Positions 43,563 through 54,125 are shown, counted from the first letter of the stretch. The stretch: 64,000 bases of DNA from Paraburkholderia sp. PREW-6R (GCF_039621805.1 NZ_CP155075.1:434001-498000), one strand, 5' to 3'. Program-made: numbers and translations. Notes: generated by a model from the letters alone, not told the origin.

Positions 43563-44489
43563 ATGCCTCGCCCAAACGTTTTACAGATTGGGGAATTTCC
43601 CTCTGCGCAGCAGGACATCATCGACGCAGAGGTGCGCCGCTATACGCCAGAAGACCTGCAGCGGGATTCCGCGGTATCCGAGCGCATCGAAGCCATCCTG
43701 ACGCGCAGCAGTTATCAATTGCCAGCGTCATTACTGGCCAGTTTGCCAAATCTGAAAATCATCGCGACCTCAGGAGTGGGATTTGATGGCATCCCCGTCG
43801 ACGCTGCGCGTAGCAGAGGGGTCATCGTAACGAATACGCCAGGTGTCCTTGACGCGGCGGTCTGTGAACTTGCTGTCGGATTGCTGCTTTCCCTTTTACG
43901 GCGTATTCCATCAGCAGACCGATTTGTCAGGGACGAGGCATGGGCTCATCAACTGTTCCCGTTGACTTCGAGCCTGGCTGGCAAAAGGATCGGCATCGTG
44001 GGCCTCGGTCGGATCGGCCAGGGTATCGCACGTCGTCTGACTGGTTTTGACGTGGAGATCGCCTATTGCGGCTCGAAGGTCGAGGGCCTGCCGTACGCAA
44101 TGATCAGTGACGTGCGGGAGCTTGCGTCTTTCTCCGACATCCTGATCGTGTGCTGTCCTGGCGGTGAGAAGACTCGCCATCTCATCGACGGCACAGTCCT
44201 GTCCGCACTCGGCTCAAGCGGCTTTCTGGTCAATGTTTCGCGCGGCACGGTAGTCGATGAAGCGGCCCTCGTCGATGCACTGGAGAACGGCTTGATTCGT
44301 GGTGCCGCGTTGGATGTTTTCGAAAGAGAACCACTGATTGGATCCAGACTGGCTACGTTAAGCAACGTGATCCTTACCCCGCACGCCGGCTCTGCTACCG
44401 AGGAAACGAGGCATACCATGCTCCGTCTTGCGCTGGACAACATTCACCGCGTACTCGATGGCAGTTGCGCGCTGACTCCGGTTAAATAG
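43563..44489 (+). CDS. D-isomer-specific 2-hydroxyacid dehydrogenase (GhrB-like)
   Basis: Second dehydrogenase of the same superfamily, 308 residues: RIGIVGLGRIGQGIARRL, catalytic Arg in NVSRGTVVDEAAL, Glu in ALDVFEREPL and His in LTPHAGSAT. It resembles glyoxylate/hydroxypyruvate reductases. ATG 43563 is preferred over the GTG at 43512 that overlaps the previous stop because an AGAG lies upstream. Two dehydrogenases in tandem suggest two hydroxyacid/keto-acid steps. Confidence 0.9.
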   Translation: MPRPNVLQIGEFPSAQQDIIDAEVRRYTPEDLQRDSAVSERIEAILTRSSYQLPASLLASLPNLKIIATSGVGFDGIPVDAARSRGVIVTNTPGVLDAAVCELAVGLLLSLLRRIPSADRFVRDEAWAHQLFPLTSSLAGKRIGIVGLGRIGQGIARRLTGFDVEIAYCGSKVEGLPYAMISDVRELASFSDILIVCCPGGEKTRHLIDGTVLSALGSSGFLVNVSRGTVVDEAALVDALENGLIRGAALDVFEREPLIGSRLATLSNVILTPHAGSATEETRHTMLRLALDNIHRVLDGSCALTPVK

Positions 44490-44677
44490 ATCGATCACTT
44501 TGAGCAGGCTAACCCGGAGCCTGTCGCAATGAACGGAATAACGAAGTGCAACGCCTGCCACACCGGGAAGTTCCATGGCATCACAGCGAGAACCCAGCCG
44601 ATGGGTTTGTATGCAACCATGCGTCAACGATTGCTGAACCGGACGGCGCCACCAGGCGTGATCGGTTAAACGAAATA

Positions 44678-45343
44678 TCAGCCGTCCGTCAGAAGCTTCA
44701 GCGCCAAAGGATGGGTGCCGGCGGTTTTGAGAGACCCGATGGCGGCCGCGGAGTAGTTGCTCTGTGAGGTGAGCGTGACGCTGGCCGTAATCGCTGTCGT
44801 GGATGTGCCGGCTGCATTGACCTGGACCGTGTACGTCCCAGCTGGAACCGTCAGGTAATTACTGATGGTACCAAACGCCACATTTGAGAGAACCACCTGT
44901 CCGTTTACCAGGATGTCTACCGGACCTGCGTCAGGCGACGCGTGAATTACCCTCAGGCGCGCCTGGCCGGATGCTGCGGGCGAGGTATCGTCGGCCGCGA
45001 GCAGGGCCTCAATGTTTGCGAGGAAGCCGGCGGCAATTGCCGTGTAGGCGTCGCTTGACCCTAAAGTTAAACTTACATCGATGACTGTCGTGGCTGTCCC
45101 AGCAGCATTAACCTGAATGTGGTGCTTGCCCGCAGGCAGCGACAAATACGGTGATAGCGTTGAGTAGGGCACATTGGCGAGCACCTTTGCTCCATCCACA
45201 TATACGTCGACGTTCGGTGCGTCGGGAGACGCGTGGAAGACACGTAATTGCGCTGGCGGGGTAGAGTTAATATCGCCGCCGCCGCACGCGCTCATAATGG
45301 TGGCGACTGTCAGCGAGATCAGGATACCGATAACTCTTCTCAT
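44678..45343 (-). CDS. DUF4397 lipoprotein
   Basis: Exported protein of 221 residues with a lipobox MSAC after the signal peptide. Two tandem DUF4397 repeats are evident: RVFHASPDAPNVDVYVDG ... PAGKHHIQVNAAG, and RVIHASPDAGPVDILVNG ... PAGTYTVQVNAAG. Start ATG 45343 has GGAGATGAATC upstream. Predicted beta-rich surface or periplasmic protein of unknown job. Monocistronic. Confidence 0.92.
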   Translation of the reverse strand: MRRVIGILISLTVATIMSACGGGDINSTPPAQLRVFHASPDAPNVDVYVDGAKVLANVPYSTLSPYLSLPAGKHHIQVNAAGTATTVIDVSLTLGSSDAYTAIAAGFLANIEALLAADDTSPAASGQARLRVIHASPDAGPVDILVNGQVVLSNVAFGTISNYLTVPAGTYTVQVNAAGTSTTAITASVTLTSQSNYSAAAIGSLKTAGTHPLALKLLTDG

Positions 45344-46341
45344 GATTCATCTCCAATGTTTGTTGTTAGTCTGATAAAAATAAACTGGCCGGAAATCTGG
45401 GACTCGATACCTCGAGATACGACCTCAATATAGGAGACGCAACTCAATGTCGAGGACCGACTATGTAAGAAGTGGGGTAAACGATGAATTCGAAATTGAA
45501 TGCACGAGCGCAGCCAATACCCGGTTCGAGAGGGACGCCACGGCGTTATGCCGTAGGAGCCAGGCGCTTGCAACACCATGCATCGAGTTCCTGCTTCCAG
45601 GACTCTTGCTCCGTAAAGACATTCCCTTCCTGAGCGTCTGATCGCCAATGATTCGACGGAAAGACCGTTACACCTCATAACCGGTCCTTACTCTTAACTG
45701 GTGCGAATGGTTGAAGCGAATATGGGCCAATGCCTGACGCGACGGGCAATCGTCGACAACCTTCAATAAAAAATCGTAGTCCGAATTTGTTTTTAAACCG
45801 GAGACGAAGAAGTCACGGTCATCAAGCGTTCTAAGGGAACTGTGTACACACGCACCTTGGCCGAGCGGCCAACATGTTTGTCGGCAAACCGGACTTCCGG
45901 CTTGATGCTATCGAGTAGCACGAACGATCACCGGTCGCTGATCGGGGACTCGAGCTGTGTGTAGGGAAGTCATCGTCGCTCATCGACGACTTGCATGATG
46001 GCTCGTAATGATGACTTCACTCCGCTCTGCGACCGGCCGTGTACCCGGTTACACGTAGGCCCGCCTGTGCTGATCACGCCGCGCTTTTCTCCTCCGCCTC
46101 GATGAGCAACGACATACCCAGGCACTCGGATAACTATTCGATGGATGATGGCTGTTGTTTGGCGACTCCATCGTGTCGATCCTGCGGAGGTTCTCGCGCA
46201 CAAAGGACTTCTTGGCACGCGATAGTCCGGCTGCGGGTGCGGACATCGACACCCACGAAGGCGTTGACCGATCCGTAGGGAACGTCAAGTTTGCGGCTTG
46301 CGTGCCGTTAAACAGTCTCGATTCCTACAGGATTACCCGGC
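45344..46341. other. About 1 kb without a recognised gene
   Basis: No convincing gene. Short frames on the minus strand around 45790-45880 (IKPEVRFADKHVGRSAKVRV in one frame) read partly like protein but are interrupted. GC content is lower and stop codons frequent in all frames. It may be decayed sequence; the chemoreceptor promoter should lie near 46250-46340. Confidence 0.4.
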
Positions 46342-47889
46342 ATGCGCCTGAATATGACGATCAAATTTCGCCTCCTGGCGACCCTGGCGCTGCTCGGCGT
46401 ATTGCTGGTTGTGACCGGCCTGTTCGGGATGGCCGGTATGCGGGCTTCGAACGGCACAGTTAAACAGGCTTATATGAATGACGTGACGGCCGCGACAGCG
46501 CTCGGCCGCTCGAATCTGAACCTGACGGTGGTGCGCACGACACTCGACCGCGTGCTGCTGCACCCTGAAGCAGCGGACACACCCGCGCTGATTGACAAGG
46601 CGCTCAACTATCTGGCGGTGTCGAACAAGGCGTGGGCCGCTTATCAGGCGCTGCCGGCGTCCGAGGAAGAGGCCGCGCTGTCGAAGGACGTGGCGGACGC
46701 ACGCGGCGCGCTGCTCGACAAGGCGATCCAGCCGATGGTCGATGCCATGCGCAAAGGAGACCACGCCTCCGCCGACCGGCTTGCGATGGTCGACATTCCG
46801 CCGCTTGCCGCCGCGTTGACGCAAAAAACAGCGGCGCTCGACAAATTCCGCAACGAGCAGGGCGCGGCGCGCTACGAATCCGCGCAGGTTCGCTACAACA
46901 CGCTGCTGACCTTCACGCTCGTCGCGATCGCGCTGGGGCTGATCGCGTGCGTAACGAGCGGTTTCACGCTGCTGCGCGCGATCTCGCGTCCGCTCGATCT
47001 CACGGTGCGTCACTTCGAGCGGATTGCGAAAGGCGACATGAGCGGCGAGTTGCATCTTGATTCCCGCGACGAGATGGGCCGACTGGTGGGGAGCGTCGCC
47101 ACCATGCAGCAAGGCATTGCCACGATGATCGAGCAGATTGCGAGCGGCACGGAATCCATTGCCGCGGCTACGCACCAGATCTCGGCGGGAAACAGCGATC
47201 TGTCGCAACGCACGGAAGCACAGGCGGCGTCGGTCGAGGAAACGGCGGCGAGCATGGCGCAATTGACCAACGCCGTCACGCAAAACGCCGAAAACGCGCG
47301 CCAGGGGCAGGCGCTTGCCGAATCGACGAGCACGGCGGCCGCAGCGGGCACCGAGGTTGTCGATCGGGTCATCACCACGATGGGCGAAATTGACGGAAGT
47401 GCGCGCAAGATGAGCGAGATCATCAGCGTGATCGAAGGAATTGCGTTTCAAACCAATATTCTGGCGCTCAACGCCGCCGTAGAAGCGGCGCGGGCCGGCG
47501 AACAGGGACGCGGCTTTGCCGTCGTTGCAGGCGAAGTGCGCACGCTCGCCCAACGCTCGGCGGTGGCGGCGAAGGAAATCAAGGAACTGATCGGCAACTC
47601 GACCGCGCGTGTCGCGGACGGCTCGCGACTCGTCGCCCGCGCGGGTGAAACCATCAGCGAAGTGCGCAGCGCGGTCACCCGCGTGACGGCAATCATGAAC
47701 GAAATCGCGACGGCGTCCGCTGAACAGAGCGAAGGCATCAAGGAAGTGAATCGCGCGGTTTCGCAGTTCGACGAGATGTCGCAGCAGAACGCGGCGTTAG
47801 TGGAACAGGCTGCTGCCGCGGCGGCGTCGCTGAAGGAACAGACGGTGATGCTGAAGGCGGCGGCAGGGCGGTTTCAGTTGCGGGCATAG
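46342..47889 (+). CDS. Methyl-accepting chemotaxis protein
   Basis: Transmembrane chemoreceptor of 515 residues: TM1 about 10-33, periplasmic four-helix-bundle ligand domain to about 185, TM2 about 190-212, HAMP to about 265, then the coiled-coil signalling domain. The hairpin tip is VIEGIAFQTNILALNAAVEAA / RAGEQGRGFAVVAGEVRTL (read in two halves). No C-terminal CheR/CheB pentapeptide (ends GRFQLRA). Ligand unknown. Start 46342 (MRLNMTIKFR); 46354 is possible. Confidence 0.93.
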   Translation: MRLNMTIKFRLLATLALLGVLLVVTGLFGMAGMRASNGTVKQAYMNDVTAATALGRSNLNLTVVRTTLDRVLLHPEAADTPALIDKALNYLAVSNKAWAAYQALPASEEEAALSKDVADARGALLDKAIQPMVDAMRKGDHASADRLAMVDIPPLAAALTQKTAALDKFRNEQGAARYESAQVRYNTLLTFTLVAIALGLIACVTSGFTLLRAISRPLDLTVRHFERIAKGDMSGELHLDSRDEMGRLVGSVATMQQGIATMIEQIASGTESIAAATHQISAGNSDLSQRTEAQAASVEETAASMAQLTNAVTQNAENARQGQALAESTSTAAAAGTEVVDRVITTMGEIDGSARKMSEIISVIEGIAFQTNILALNAAVEAARAGEQGRGFAVVAGEVRTLAQRSAVAAKEIKELIGNSTARVADGSRLVARAGETISEVRSAVTRVTAIMNEIATASAEQSEGIKEVNRAVSQFDEMSQQNAALVEQAAAAAASLKEQTVMLKAAAGRFQLRA

Positions 47890-48099
47890 ACGTTATGGAA
47901 GAAAGGTGGGTAGCACAGACTGCCCATGTCGACCCGTTACGCGCCCGTTTGTGGCCTGGAACGCACTCGAATTGCGCATCAAGGCACACTAAGTGGGAAT
48001 ATTAAGCAGGCGCTAAAGTTCAAATATTAGACGCCGTTAGGGATGGTATCCGGTCGATTTTATGGGTGGCCGGCTCGTCCTCACTAACGGATCGCCTCT

Positions 48100-51000
48100 A
48101 TGCTTCGCCACGTCACGGCTGTGCTGCCTCACTTTGTTCGCCGGCGCGTACATCGTCTTGCGCAGGTGTGCGGCCGGGCGGCGCGTAGCGCGATCACGCG
48201 CAATCCGTTCTCGCGGCTGCTGTCGCGGCTTCGGGTCGGGCGCAAGCTGCTGCTCATTTATCTTCTCGATCTCACCGCCGTGTTCTACATCAGCGGCATT
48301 CTGATCCACGAAAAGTACCTGGCAATCAACTTCTCCAACAAGGAGATCGACGGCGACGCGTATGTGCGCGTGGTGAAGAACGCGCTCGTCGATGTCGCGA
48401 TGGCGGGCGCGGGCGAAAATCTGTCGCCGGCGACATGGCGCGCAGCGATCGACGATCTCGCGCACGCCGAGAAGCGCTACGGCAAAGGCATGCAAAGCGC
48501 GGAGTTGAACAGCGCGTTGCGCGACGCGCTCGACACGCTGTCGCATCAGACCGTGGCGAGCCGTACGTCTCCACAAACAACGCAAGAAACTCCGCACGGG
48601 GTCAGCACCGCAGCCGCGCTGACCGCGAGCGGCGAGCTCATTACGCGTGTGGGCAATCAGTCGAACCTGATCCTCGATCCTGACCTGGACAGCTACTACG
48701 CCATGTCTCAATCGATCCTGCGTTATCCCGCGCTGATTGCAGCGATCGATGCGATCGGCAAGCAGCTGCACGACGGTCTGAGCCGCTCGCGGCCGGCGGA
48801 CAGTGCGCGCACACGCGCGGAAGTGCGCACGCGTTACCTCGTGCTCGAAGGTCAACTCGACGCAGTAATGCAGCAGTTTGGCTCTGATTTCTCCGAGGCG
48901 GGGGCGGCGAATCACGCGTTCGCGACAGCGCTCGCACCTTCGGTGGCGCGCATGCGCACGTCGGTCGAAGCGTTCCGGCATGCCTCGCGTGTAGCGGTGG
49001 ACGGCGACGCTGGCGTGCTCGACGCCGCTACGCTGTCGATTGTCGACGCGACACAGCGCGCCTTCATCGACAGTGCGAGCGAGAGCTGGCGCATCACCAA
49101 CGAGCGCCTCGACGTGATGCTGAAAGCGCGCGTCGCCGGCTTGTTCTCGCGCATGTGGCTGCATCTCGGCACCGCACTGTTTCTGCTGTGCGGGATTCTC
49201 GGCATGGTCTACACCGTCGCGCAGCAGATCTCGTCGCCGTTGCGCAAGCTCGCGCGCGTGATGGATCTGGTGCGTCGCACGGGCGACCATTCGCAGCGCG
49301 CAAGCTGGCACAGTCAGGATGAGATCGGTCAGCTGGTGCGTGGCTTTAACGACATGCTCGCGCAACTCGATCATGAACGCGACGTGCAGAAAGAGCTCGC
49401 GGCGACGACCCGCGCGTCGGCGGCGCAGCACGCGATCGTCGAGGCGACGCCGGTGCCGATGGTCGTCACCGCGATTCCGGGTCATGAAGTGCTGCATGTG
49501 AACAAGCCCGGGCTTTTCTGGCTGAACGGCTCGACGGAAGATCCGTGGGCGCTCGGTCTCGACTCGTCAACGCGCGCGCGTTTCTTTCAGCAACTATCGG
49601 ATCATGAGGCAATCGATCAGTTCGAGGTGCACTGGAAAGCGACCGCACAGCCGACGTGGGCGATGTTGTCGGCGCGCCGCCTCGACTTTCAGGGCCGCGA
49701 TGCCATTCTCACCGCATTCACGCCGATCAACCAGATCAAGCTCATGGAGCAGCGCCTTGCGTTGTGGGGACGCGTGTTTGACGCGTCGTCCGAAGCGATC
49801 GTGATTCTCGACGCCGACGCGCGCTTCGTGACCGGCAATCCGGCGTTCTATCGCGCGACCGGCTATTGCAGCGACGACGTTGCGGGCAAACCGCTCGCAT
49901 TCGTCGCCGTGCATGAGCGCGCTACCGACGAACACGGCGCGCTCGTGCCGTTCGCGCGCATTGTCGAGCGTACCGAACGCAAGGGCACGTGGAACGGCGA
50001 GGCGCTGGTGCGGCGTCGGCACGGCGGCGATTACCCGGCGTGGATGATGATCAGCACTGTGCGCGACAAGCATGGCAGCGTGTCACATTACATCGGTACG
50101 CTGATCGACATCACCGACCGAAAAAAGAGCGAGGCGCGCATCCAGTTTCTCGCCGAACACGACGTGCTCACCGAATTGCCGAATCGGGCGCTGTTCGGCA
50201 CGCGTCTGGACGCCGCGATCGCTCGCGGGCGCGGCACGCGGCAACGCATCGCCGTGCTGTCCATCGACCTCGACCGTTTCAAGAACATCAACGATTCGCT
50301 CGGTCATCACGTTGGCGACGGGCTGCTGCGCTCGGTGTCGCGGCGTCTGCTGCAGGCGGTGCGCAGCCACGACACGGTTAGCCGCCTCGGCGGCGACGAA
50401 TTCACCGTGATCCTCAACGACGTGCATGAAGTGAGCGACGTGATGCGCACGATCGACGAAAGACTGGTCGCGCTGCTTTCCGAGCCGCACGAAGTGGGCG
50501 GCATGACGCTGCAGGTGTCGTGCAGCATCGGCGTCGCGCTTTATCCGGACGATGGCGGCGACATCGACACGTTGATGCAGAACGCCGACACCGCCATGTA
50601 TCAGGCGAAAGCGGCGGGACGCAATCAGGTTGCGTTTTTCTCCGCCGACATGGCCGCGCACACGCGTTACCGGCTGTCGCTCGAAACGTGTCTGCGCGGC
50701 GCCATTGAGCAGGGCGAACTGCGCCTCGCATGGCAGCCGTGTGTCGACGCGAATACCGGAGCGCTGGCGAGCGTCGAAGGACTGTTGCGTTGGCACAGCG
50801 CCACGCACGGCAACGTGGCGCCGGCGCAGTTCATCGGGCTGGCCGAGGAAACGCGCCTGATCATTCCGATCGGCGCCTGGGTGATCGACGAGGCGTGCCG
50901 TCAGTTGGCGAGCTGGCGCGAGCGCGACGGTCTCGTGCTGAGTGCGTCGATCAATCTTTCGGCGATCCAGTTGCGCGACGAGGCGTTGGTCGGCGTGGTG

Positions 51001-51468
51001 GCGGAGAGTCTTCAGAAGCATCGCGTGCCGCCGCATTGCCTCGAACTGGAGATCACCGAGACCGTGCTGGTCGATCACGACAAAAGCTATGTCATCGCGA
51101 TTCGCGCGTTGCGTGCGCTCGGTGTACGGCTGTCGCTCGACGACTTTGGCACCGGCTATTCGAGCCTCAGCTATCTGAACCGTTTTCCGCTCGACCGACT
51201 GAAGATCGACCGCGCGTTCGTGCGCGACATGCTCGACGCTGCCGCTGACCTTGCGATCGTCAGGGCGATAGTCGATCTCGGGCACCACCTCGGCTTGCGT
51301 GTGGTCGCGGAGGGCGTCGAGAGCGAACATCAGGCGGCGACGCTGCGCGGGCTCGGCTGCGATGAACTGCAGGGCTTCCTCTTCTCACAGGCGATTGCCG
51401 GCGACGCTTTGCCCGCGTGGTCGCACGCGCGTACGCTTAGCCGTGAGGGGGCGGTACTCGAGAGCTAG
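48100..51468 (+). CDS. Membrane GGDEF-EAL protein (HAMP, PAS, GGDEF, EAL)
   Basis: 1122-residue c-di-GMP protein. TM1 about 48-68 and TM2 about 355-378 enclose a periplasmic sensing domain; then HAMP (about 378-432), PAS-like regions (about 440-670), GGDEF (about 690-850) and EAL (about 865-1115). The active-site motif is SRLGGDEFTVIL, so cyclase activity is likely. The phosphodiesterase part has EGLLRW, SINLSAIQL, LEITETVLV, DDFGTGYSSL and VVAEGVES, so is probably active, though EAL reads EGL. ATG 48100 was used. Domain borders are estimates. Confidence 0.92.
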   Translation: MLRHVTAVLPHFVRRRVHRLAQVCGRAARSAITRNPFSRLLSRLRVGRKLLLIYLLDLTAVFYISGILIHEKYLAINFSNKEIDGDAYVRVVKNALVDVAMAGAGENLSPATWRAAIDDLAHAEKRYGKGMQSAELNSALRDALDTLSHQTVASRTSPQTTQETPHGVSTAAALTASGELITRVGNQSNLILDPDLDSYYAMSQSILRYPALIAAIDAIGKQLHDGLSRSRPADSARTRAEVRTRYLVLEGQLDAVMQQFGSDFSEAGAANHAFATALAPSVARMRTSVEAFRHASRVAVDGDAGVLDAATLSIVDATQRAFIDSASESWRITNERLDVMLKARVAGLFSRMWLHLGTALFLLCGILGMVYTVAQQISSPLRKLARVMDLVRRTGDHSQRASWHSQDEIGQLVRGFNDMLAQLDHERDVQKELAATTRASAAQHAIVEATPVPMVVTAIPGHEVLHVNKPGLFWLNGSTEDPWALGLDSSTRARFFQQLSDHEAIDQFEVHWKATAQPTWAMLSARRLDFQGRDAILTAFTPINQIKLMEQRLALWGRVFDASSEAIVILDADARFVTGNPAFYRATGYCSDDVAGKPLAFVAVHERATDEHGALVPFARIVERTERKGTWNGEALVRRRHGGDYPAWMMISTVRDKHGSVSHYIGTLIDITDRKKSEARIQFLAEHDVLTELPNRALFGTRLDAAIARGRGTRQRIAVLSIDLDRFKNINDSLGHHVGDGLLRSVSRRLLQAVRSHDTVSRLGGDEFTVILNDVHEVSDVMRTIDERLVALLSEPHEVGGMTLQVSCSIGVALYPDDGGDIDTLMQNADTAMYQAKAAGRNQVAFFSADMAAHTRYRLSLETCLRGAIEQGELRLAWQPCVDANTGALASVEGLLRWHSATHGNVAPAQFIGLAEETRLIIPIGAWVIDEACRQLASWRERDGLVLSASINLSAIQLRDEALVGVVAESLQKHRVPPHCLELEITETVLVDHDKSYVIAIRALRALGVRLSLDDFGTGYSSLSYLNRFPLDRLKIDRAFVRDMLDAAADLAIVRAIVDLGHHLGLRVVAEGVESEHQAATLRGLGCDELQGFLFSQAIAGDALPAWSHARTLSREGAVLES

Positions 51469-52269
51469 CGGAGCGGCACCTGTACATCCAATGCGCTATC
51501 GCATTTGCAGCCGGATGCTGCCAGGATCATGCCGCAGTATGTGCCGTGTCGAATCCCGCCATGTGCGATGGAAGCCTGCGCGGCGGCCCCACCGATTCCG
51601 GAACTGCCGCTCACGACCGGCACTTTCTGCGCTTCATATGGTTCGTATTCATTCCTGCGTTCTCCTTGAAGTTTTTATTCGGCTCGCTCACTTCGCGACG
51701 ACGCCGGGTTCGGGCGGAACGCGCGTTTAGCGACGCCTTGCACGGCCTGATGCCAGGAATGCCTCAGCCGCGCGTTATCGATAAGACGACTTCACCAGGT
51801 ACGGCGGGGTTGAGCCGAACAAACGCCTGCGGTTCGGCGGGCAGAGGCACGTCTGCAGTATAAAAAGGAATGTAGTTTGCCGTCAGCCTTCTGATCAGGA
51901 GGTGCGATGCCGCCTGATTGTCGATTTGGACGCACAGCGCTTCGTCGGGCGTTTCGCCATGCAGCACGCTCCGGAACACCCACCCAACGTCGCGATAGCG
52001 CACCATCGACTCACTGCTGCCATGAATCTACTCCAGAATGCGTGTGTCTGGCCTGGAACGAGTACCTGTACGCGCTCGTCAGAATCGCGGCATCGAGAGA
52101 CACAAAGCCGGGTGGCCATGGATGCAGAATCCATTCGGTCGCGGGAAGCAGCCAGCCGAGTACAGTGGGCGATCCGGACTCACACGAACGAATCCTTGTT
52201 GCGCCGCGCACCCACAACGCTAATGCAGCACTTGCCACCGCGGAACAGGATACTTGACACCCAACCTCG
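51469..52269. other. About 800 bases mostly without genes
   Basis: Apart from the weak candidate at 51764-52006, nothing recognisable on either strand. Confidence 0.4.
51764..52006 (-). CDS. Small hypothetical protein (80 residues)
   Basis: Frame of 80 codons beginning MVRYRDVGWVFRSVLHGE and containing LLIRRLTANYIPFYTADVPL and VRLNPAVPGEVVLSI. The amino-acid make-up reads like a genuine protein, but no family is recognised and no ribosome site is clear. May be an orphan gene or the end of a decayed one. Confidence 0.35.
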   Translation of the reverse strand: MVRYRDVGWVFRSVLHGETPDEALCVQIDNQAASHLLIRRLTANYIPFYTADVPLPAEPQAFVRLNPAVPGEVVLSITRG

Positions 52270-53607
52270 TTAATTACCTGTTCGCCTCAACGTCGACGTA
52301 GGACGTTCAACAACCGACCTGACCAGTATCCTGTCATCCTCGAGAGTCATGGCATCCAAGGCCCGTGTCAGTGCAAGCCCAGACTGATGACGTGCGGCCT
52401 CCTGAAATAGCTTGTCGCCCATTTGTCCGAGTGAGCGAAATGTCTTCTGCAACCGCAGCTGGATTTCGACCATTGCGGCGCCATCGCGGGCGATAACGCG
52501 GAATGCGTCGTCGAACAGGTCGTGCGAAGAGATCGCGACAACATGAACGCGACTGAAGCGCGGCGGCGTGCCCTTTTTCAGGCGTGGGCCTTCCGCCCAG
52601 AGCGAGAGCAATCGGGCTTGCCGTCCAATCACGTCGATCGCGGTACCGGGGTCGTTTACGGCGGGCGACAATGCGCGAATGGCGACCTCGCTCAGCACGA
52701 CCACACCGAAGCGTGGGTCCTGATCGTAGTTGCGTCTCACGCCGGTACGAATAGCACTCCGTATCCTTTTTGACGCTTCTTTCGCCGTTCCATCAGCTTC
52801 CTGCTCCGGCGCGCCGAGCCACGCGACGACAGAATTCGGGTAGACGAACATCCCTGGAATGGCAAGCACGTAAATCTCGCGGCCGGTCCGCTCTCCCTCA
52901 GCCTGGATGGTAGCCATATCCACGTATTGCACATAGCCGGTGGCACCCGCATGAAGTGGCTCGCAGCCATCGGGAATCTGGGTGGAGGGATCACCGAGCT
53001 CCCTGCCGCCAAGAAACGGTTCGTCGAGCCGGTCCTCGATAGCAGAACGGGTGGCCTCCTCGACCCGGTCAGTCGTCTCGCCGACGCGGCCGAGCAGCGT
53101 CAGGTGATTGATCCAGCGTAGCAGGGCGATGACCACGAGCGCGATCACGATGATCGTCATCACGAAGAGCACTGAACGCCCCTGCGGCCCATACGCGCCC
53201 ACCTTGAGCACGACTAGCGCAACCATGCTGAACAGAAAGGAGCCGACGAACGTTGACAGCGCGTTCTGCGTGACGCTGTCCTGAATCAGCAGAATGGTCG
53301 CGCGCGGCGTGACGGTATTGGTGGCCGACCCGTAGGCGGAAGTCATGATGTTCAGCGAAAACGTGGTGACTGCCAGCATGCTCGACGCCATAATCGAGAG
53401 GATGCTTTCGACTGCGTCCGCGCCAATGTTGCCGGAAAATTGCCAGGGCAGATATCGCTCGGCAACCGCCGCCGCGACCGCTGCCAGCACCCCGAGCGCG
53501 CCTATGAGAGTCGCCCTGACCCACAATTTCCGCACGAATTGCAACAAAATCCATTGCCAGCGTGCCAAGTGCGCCTCCAGATGACGTTGAGACTCAAATG
53601 CTGGCAT
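52270..53607 (-). CDS. DUF2254 membrane protein
   Basis: DUF2254 family protein of 445 residues. N-terminal region has four or so membrane helices (about 25-50, 70-95, 110-135, 140-165), with the family phrase TTFSLNIMTSAYGSATNTVTPR (first part FSLNIMTSAYGSAT). A long soluble C-terminal domain includes EVAIRALSPAVNDPGTAID. Function of the family is unknown; it has been noted near stress and cell-envelope genes. Apparently monocistronic. Confidence 0.92.
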   Translation of the reverse strand: MPAFESQRHLEAHLARWQWILLQFVRKLWVRATLIGALGVLAAVAAAVAERYLPWQFSGNIGADAVESILSIMASSMLAVTTFSLNIMTSAYGSATNTVTPRATILLIQDSVTQNALSTFVGSFLFSMVALVVLKVGAYGPQGRSVLFVMTIIVIALVVIALLRWINHLTLLGRVGETTDRVEEATRSAIEDRLDEPFLGGRELGDPSTQIPDGCEPLHAGATGYVQYVDMATIQAEGERTGREIYVLAIPGMFVYPNSVVAWLGAPEQEADGTAKEASKRIRSAIRTGVRRNYDQDPRFGVVVLSEVAIRALSPAVNDPGTAIDVIGRQARLLSLWAEGPRLKKGTPPRFSRVHVVAISSHDLFDDAFRVIARDGAAMVEIQLRLQKTFRSLGQMGDKLFQEAARHQSGLALTRALDAMTLEDDRILVRSVVERPTSTLRRTGN

Positions 53608-54125
53608 CCGTAGCAGATTGCACGCCTGTGGCTGGAATATTCGAAACCAGACCTGGCATTCTGTTGACTCGCTTTCCGTAGGCCCGAGCGGGCGACGAGC
53701 ATGGTTCTCGGTGTGCGAAGCGCCGCGCGTCTCATACTGACGGTTCCTTTATGCTTGGGATGAATCGTGCTTGGCTCAAATGCTCAAGGACCGCGAAGCT
53801 ATTGTTGCTGGCTAGTTTTACTCCCAATGTCTTATCTGGAATCGCTTGCTTGAAACTCGCGTCTGCCTTGGAACGACATTACGTCGACAGGTGCATGCTG
53901 AACGCAAGCCTTGAGCGCGCACCGTATCGATACACTCAATGTCGCAAGCACGCAGCCCATTCGCTTCCAGCTTTCGCAATAACCCGGCGATGCGAAAAGA
54001 GTATGCTTCGCCCGGAGATCAGGTTGATATAAGAAAGAAGAGGGCTCCGCTAGCTGCCGTCGGCGCTGCATGTCTGAACGGGCAAGGCTGATCGCTTCAT
54101 ACCGTGATCTTTTTTCTGCTGGTTG
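53608..54125. other. About 500 bases between convergently-facing units, no gene seen
   Basis: Short frames only; no family resemblance. Composition is lower in GC than the flanks. Confidence 0.4.

Noticed and set aside
45344..46341. Possible transposase remnant in the 1 kb gap
   Set aside because: Arg-rich frames on the minus strand looked suggestive, but no DDE-type or HTH motif and no terminal repeats could be found.
46333..47553. 406-codon open frame on the minus strand
   Set aside because: Antisense to the chemoreceptor; no recognisable domain.
48037..49497. 486-codon open frame on the minus strand
   Set aside because: Antisense to the GGDEF-EAL gene; composition is that of a shadow frame.
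50083..51330. 415-codon open frame on the minus strand
   Set aside because: Antisense to the EAL domain region; His/Arg-rich shadow.
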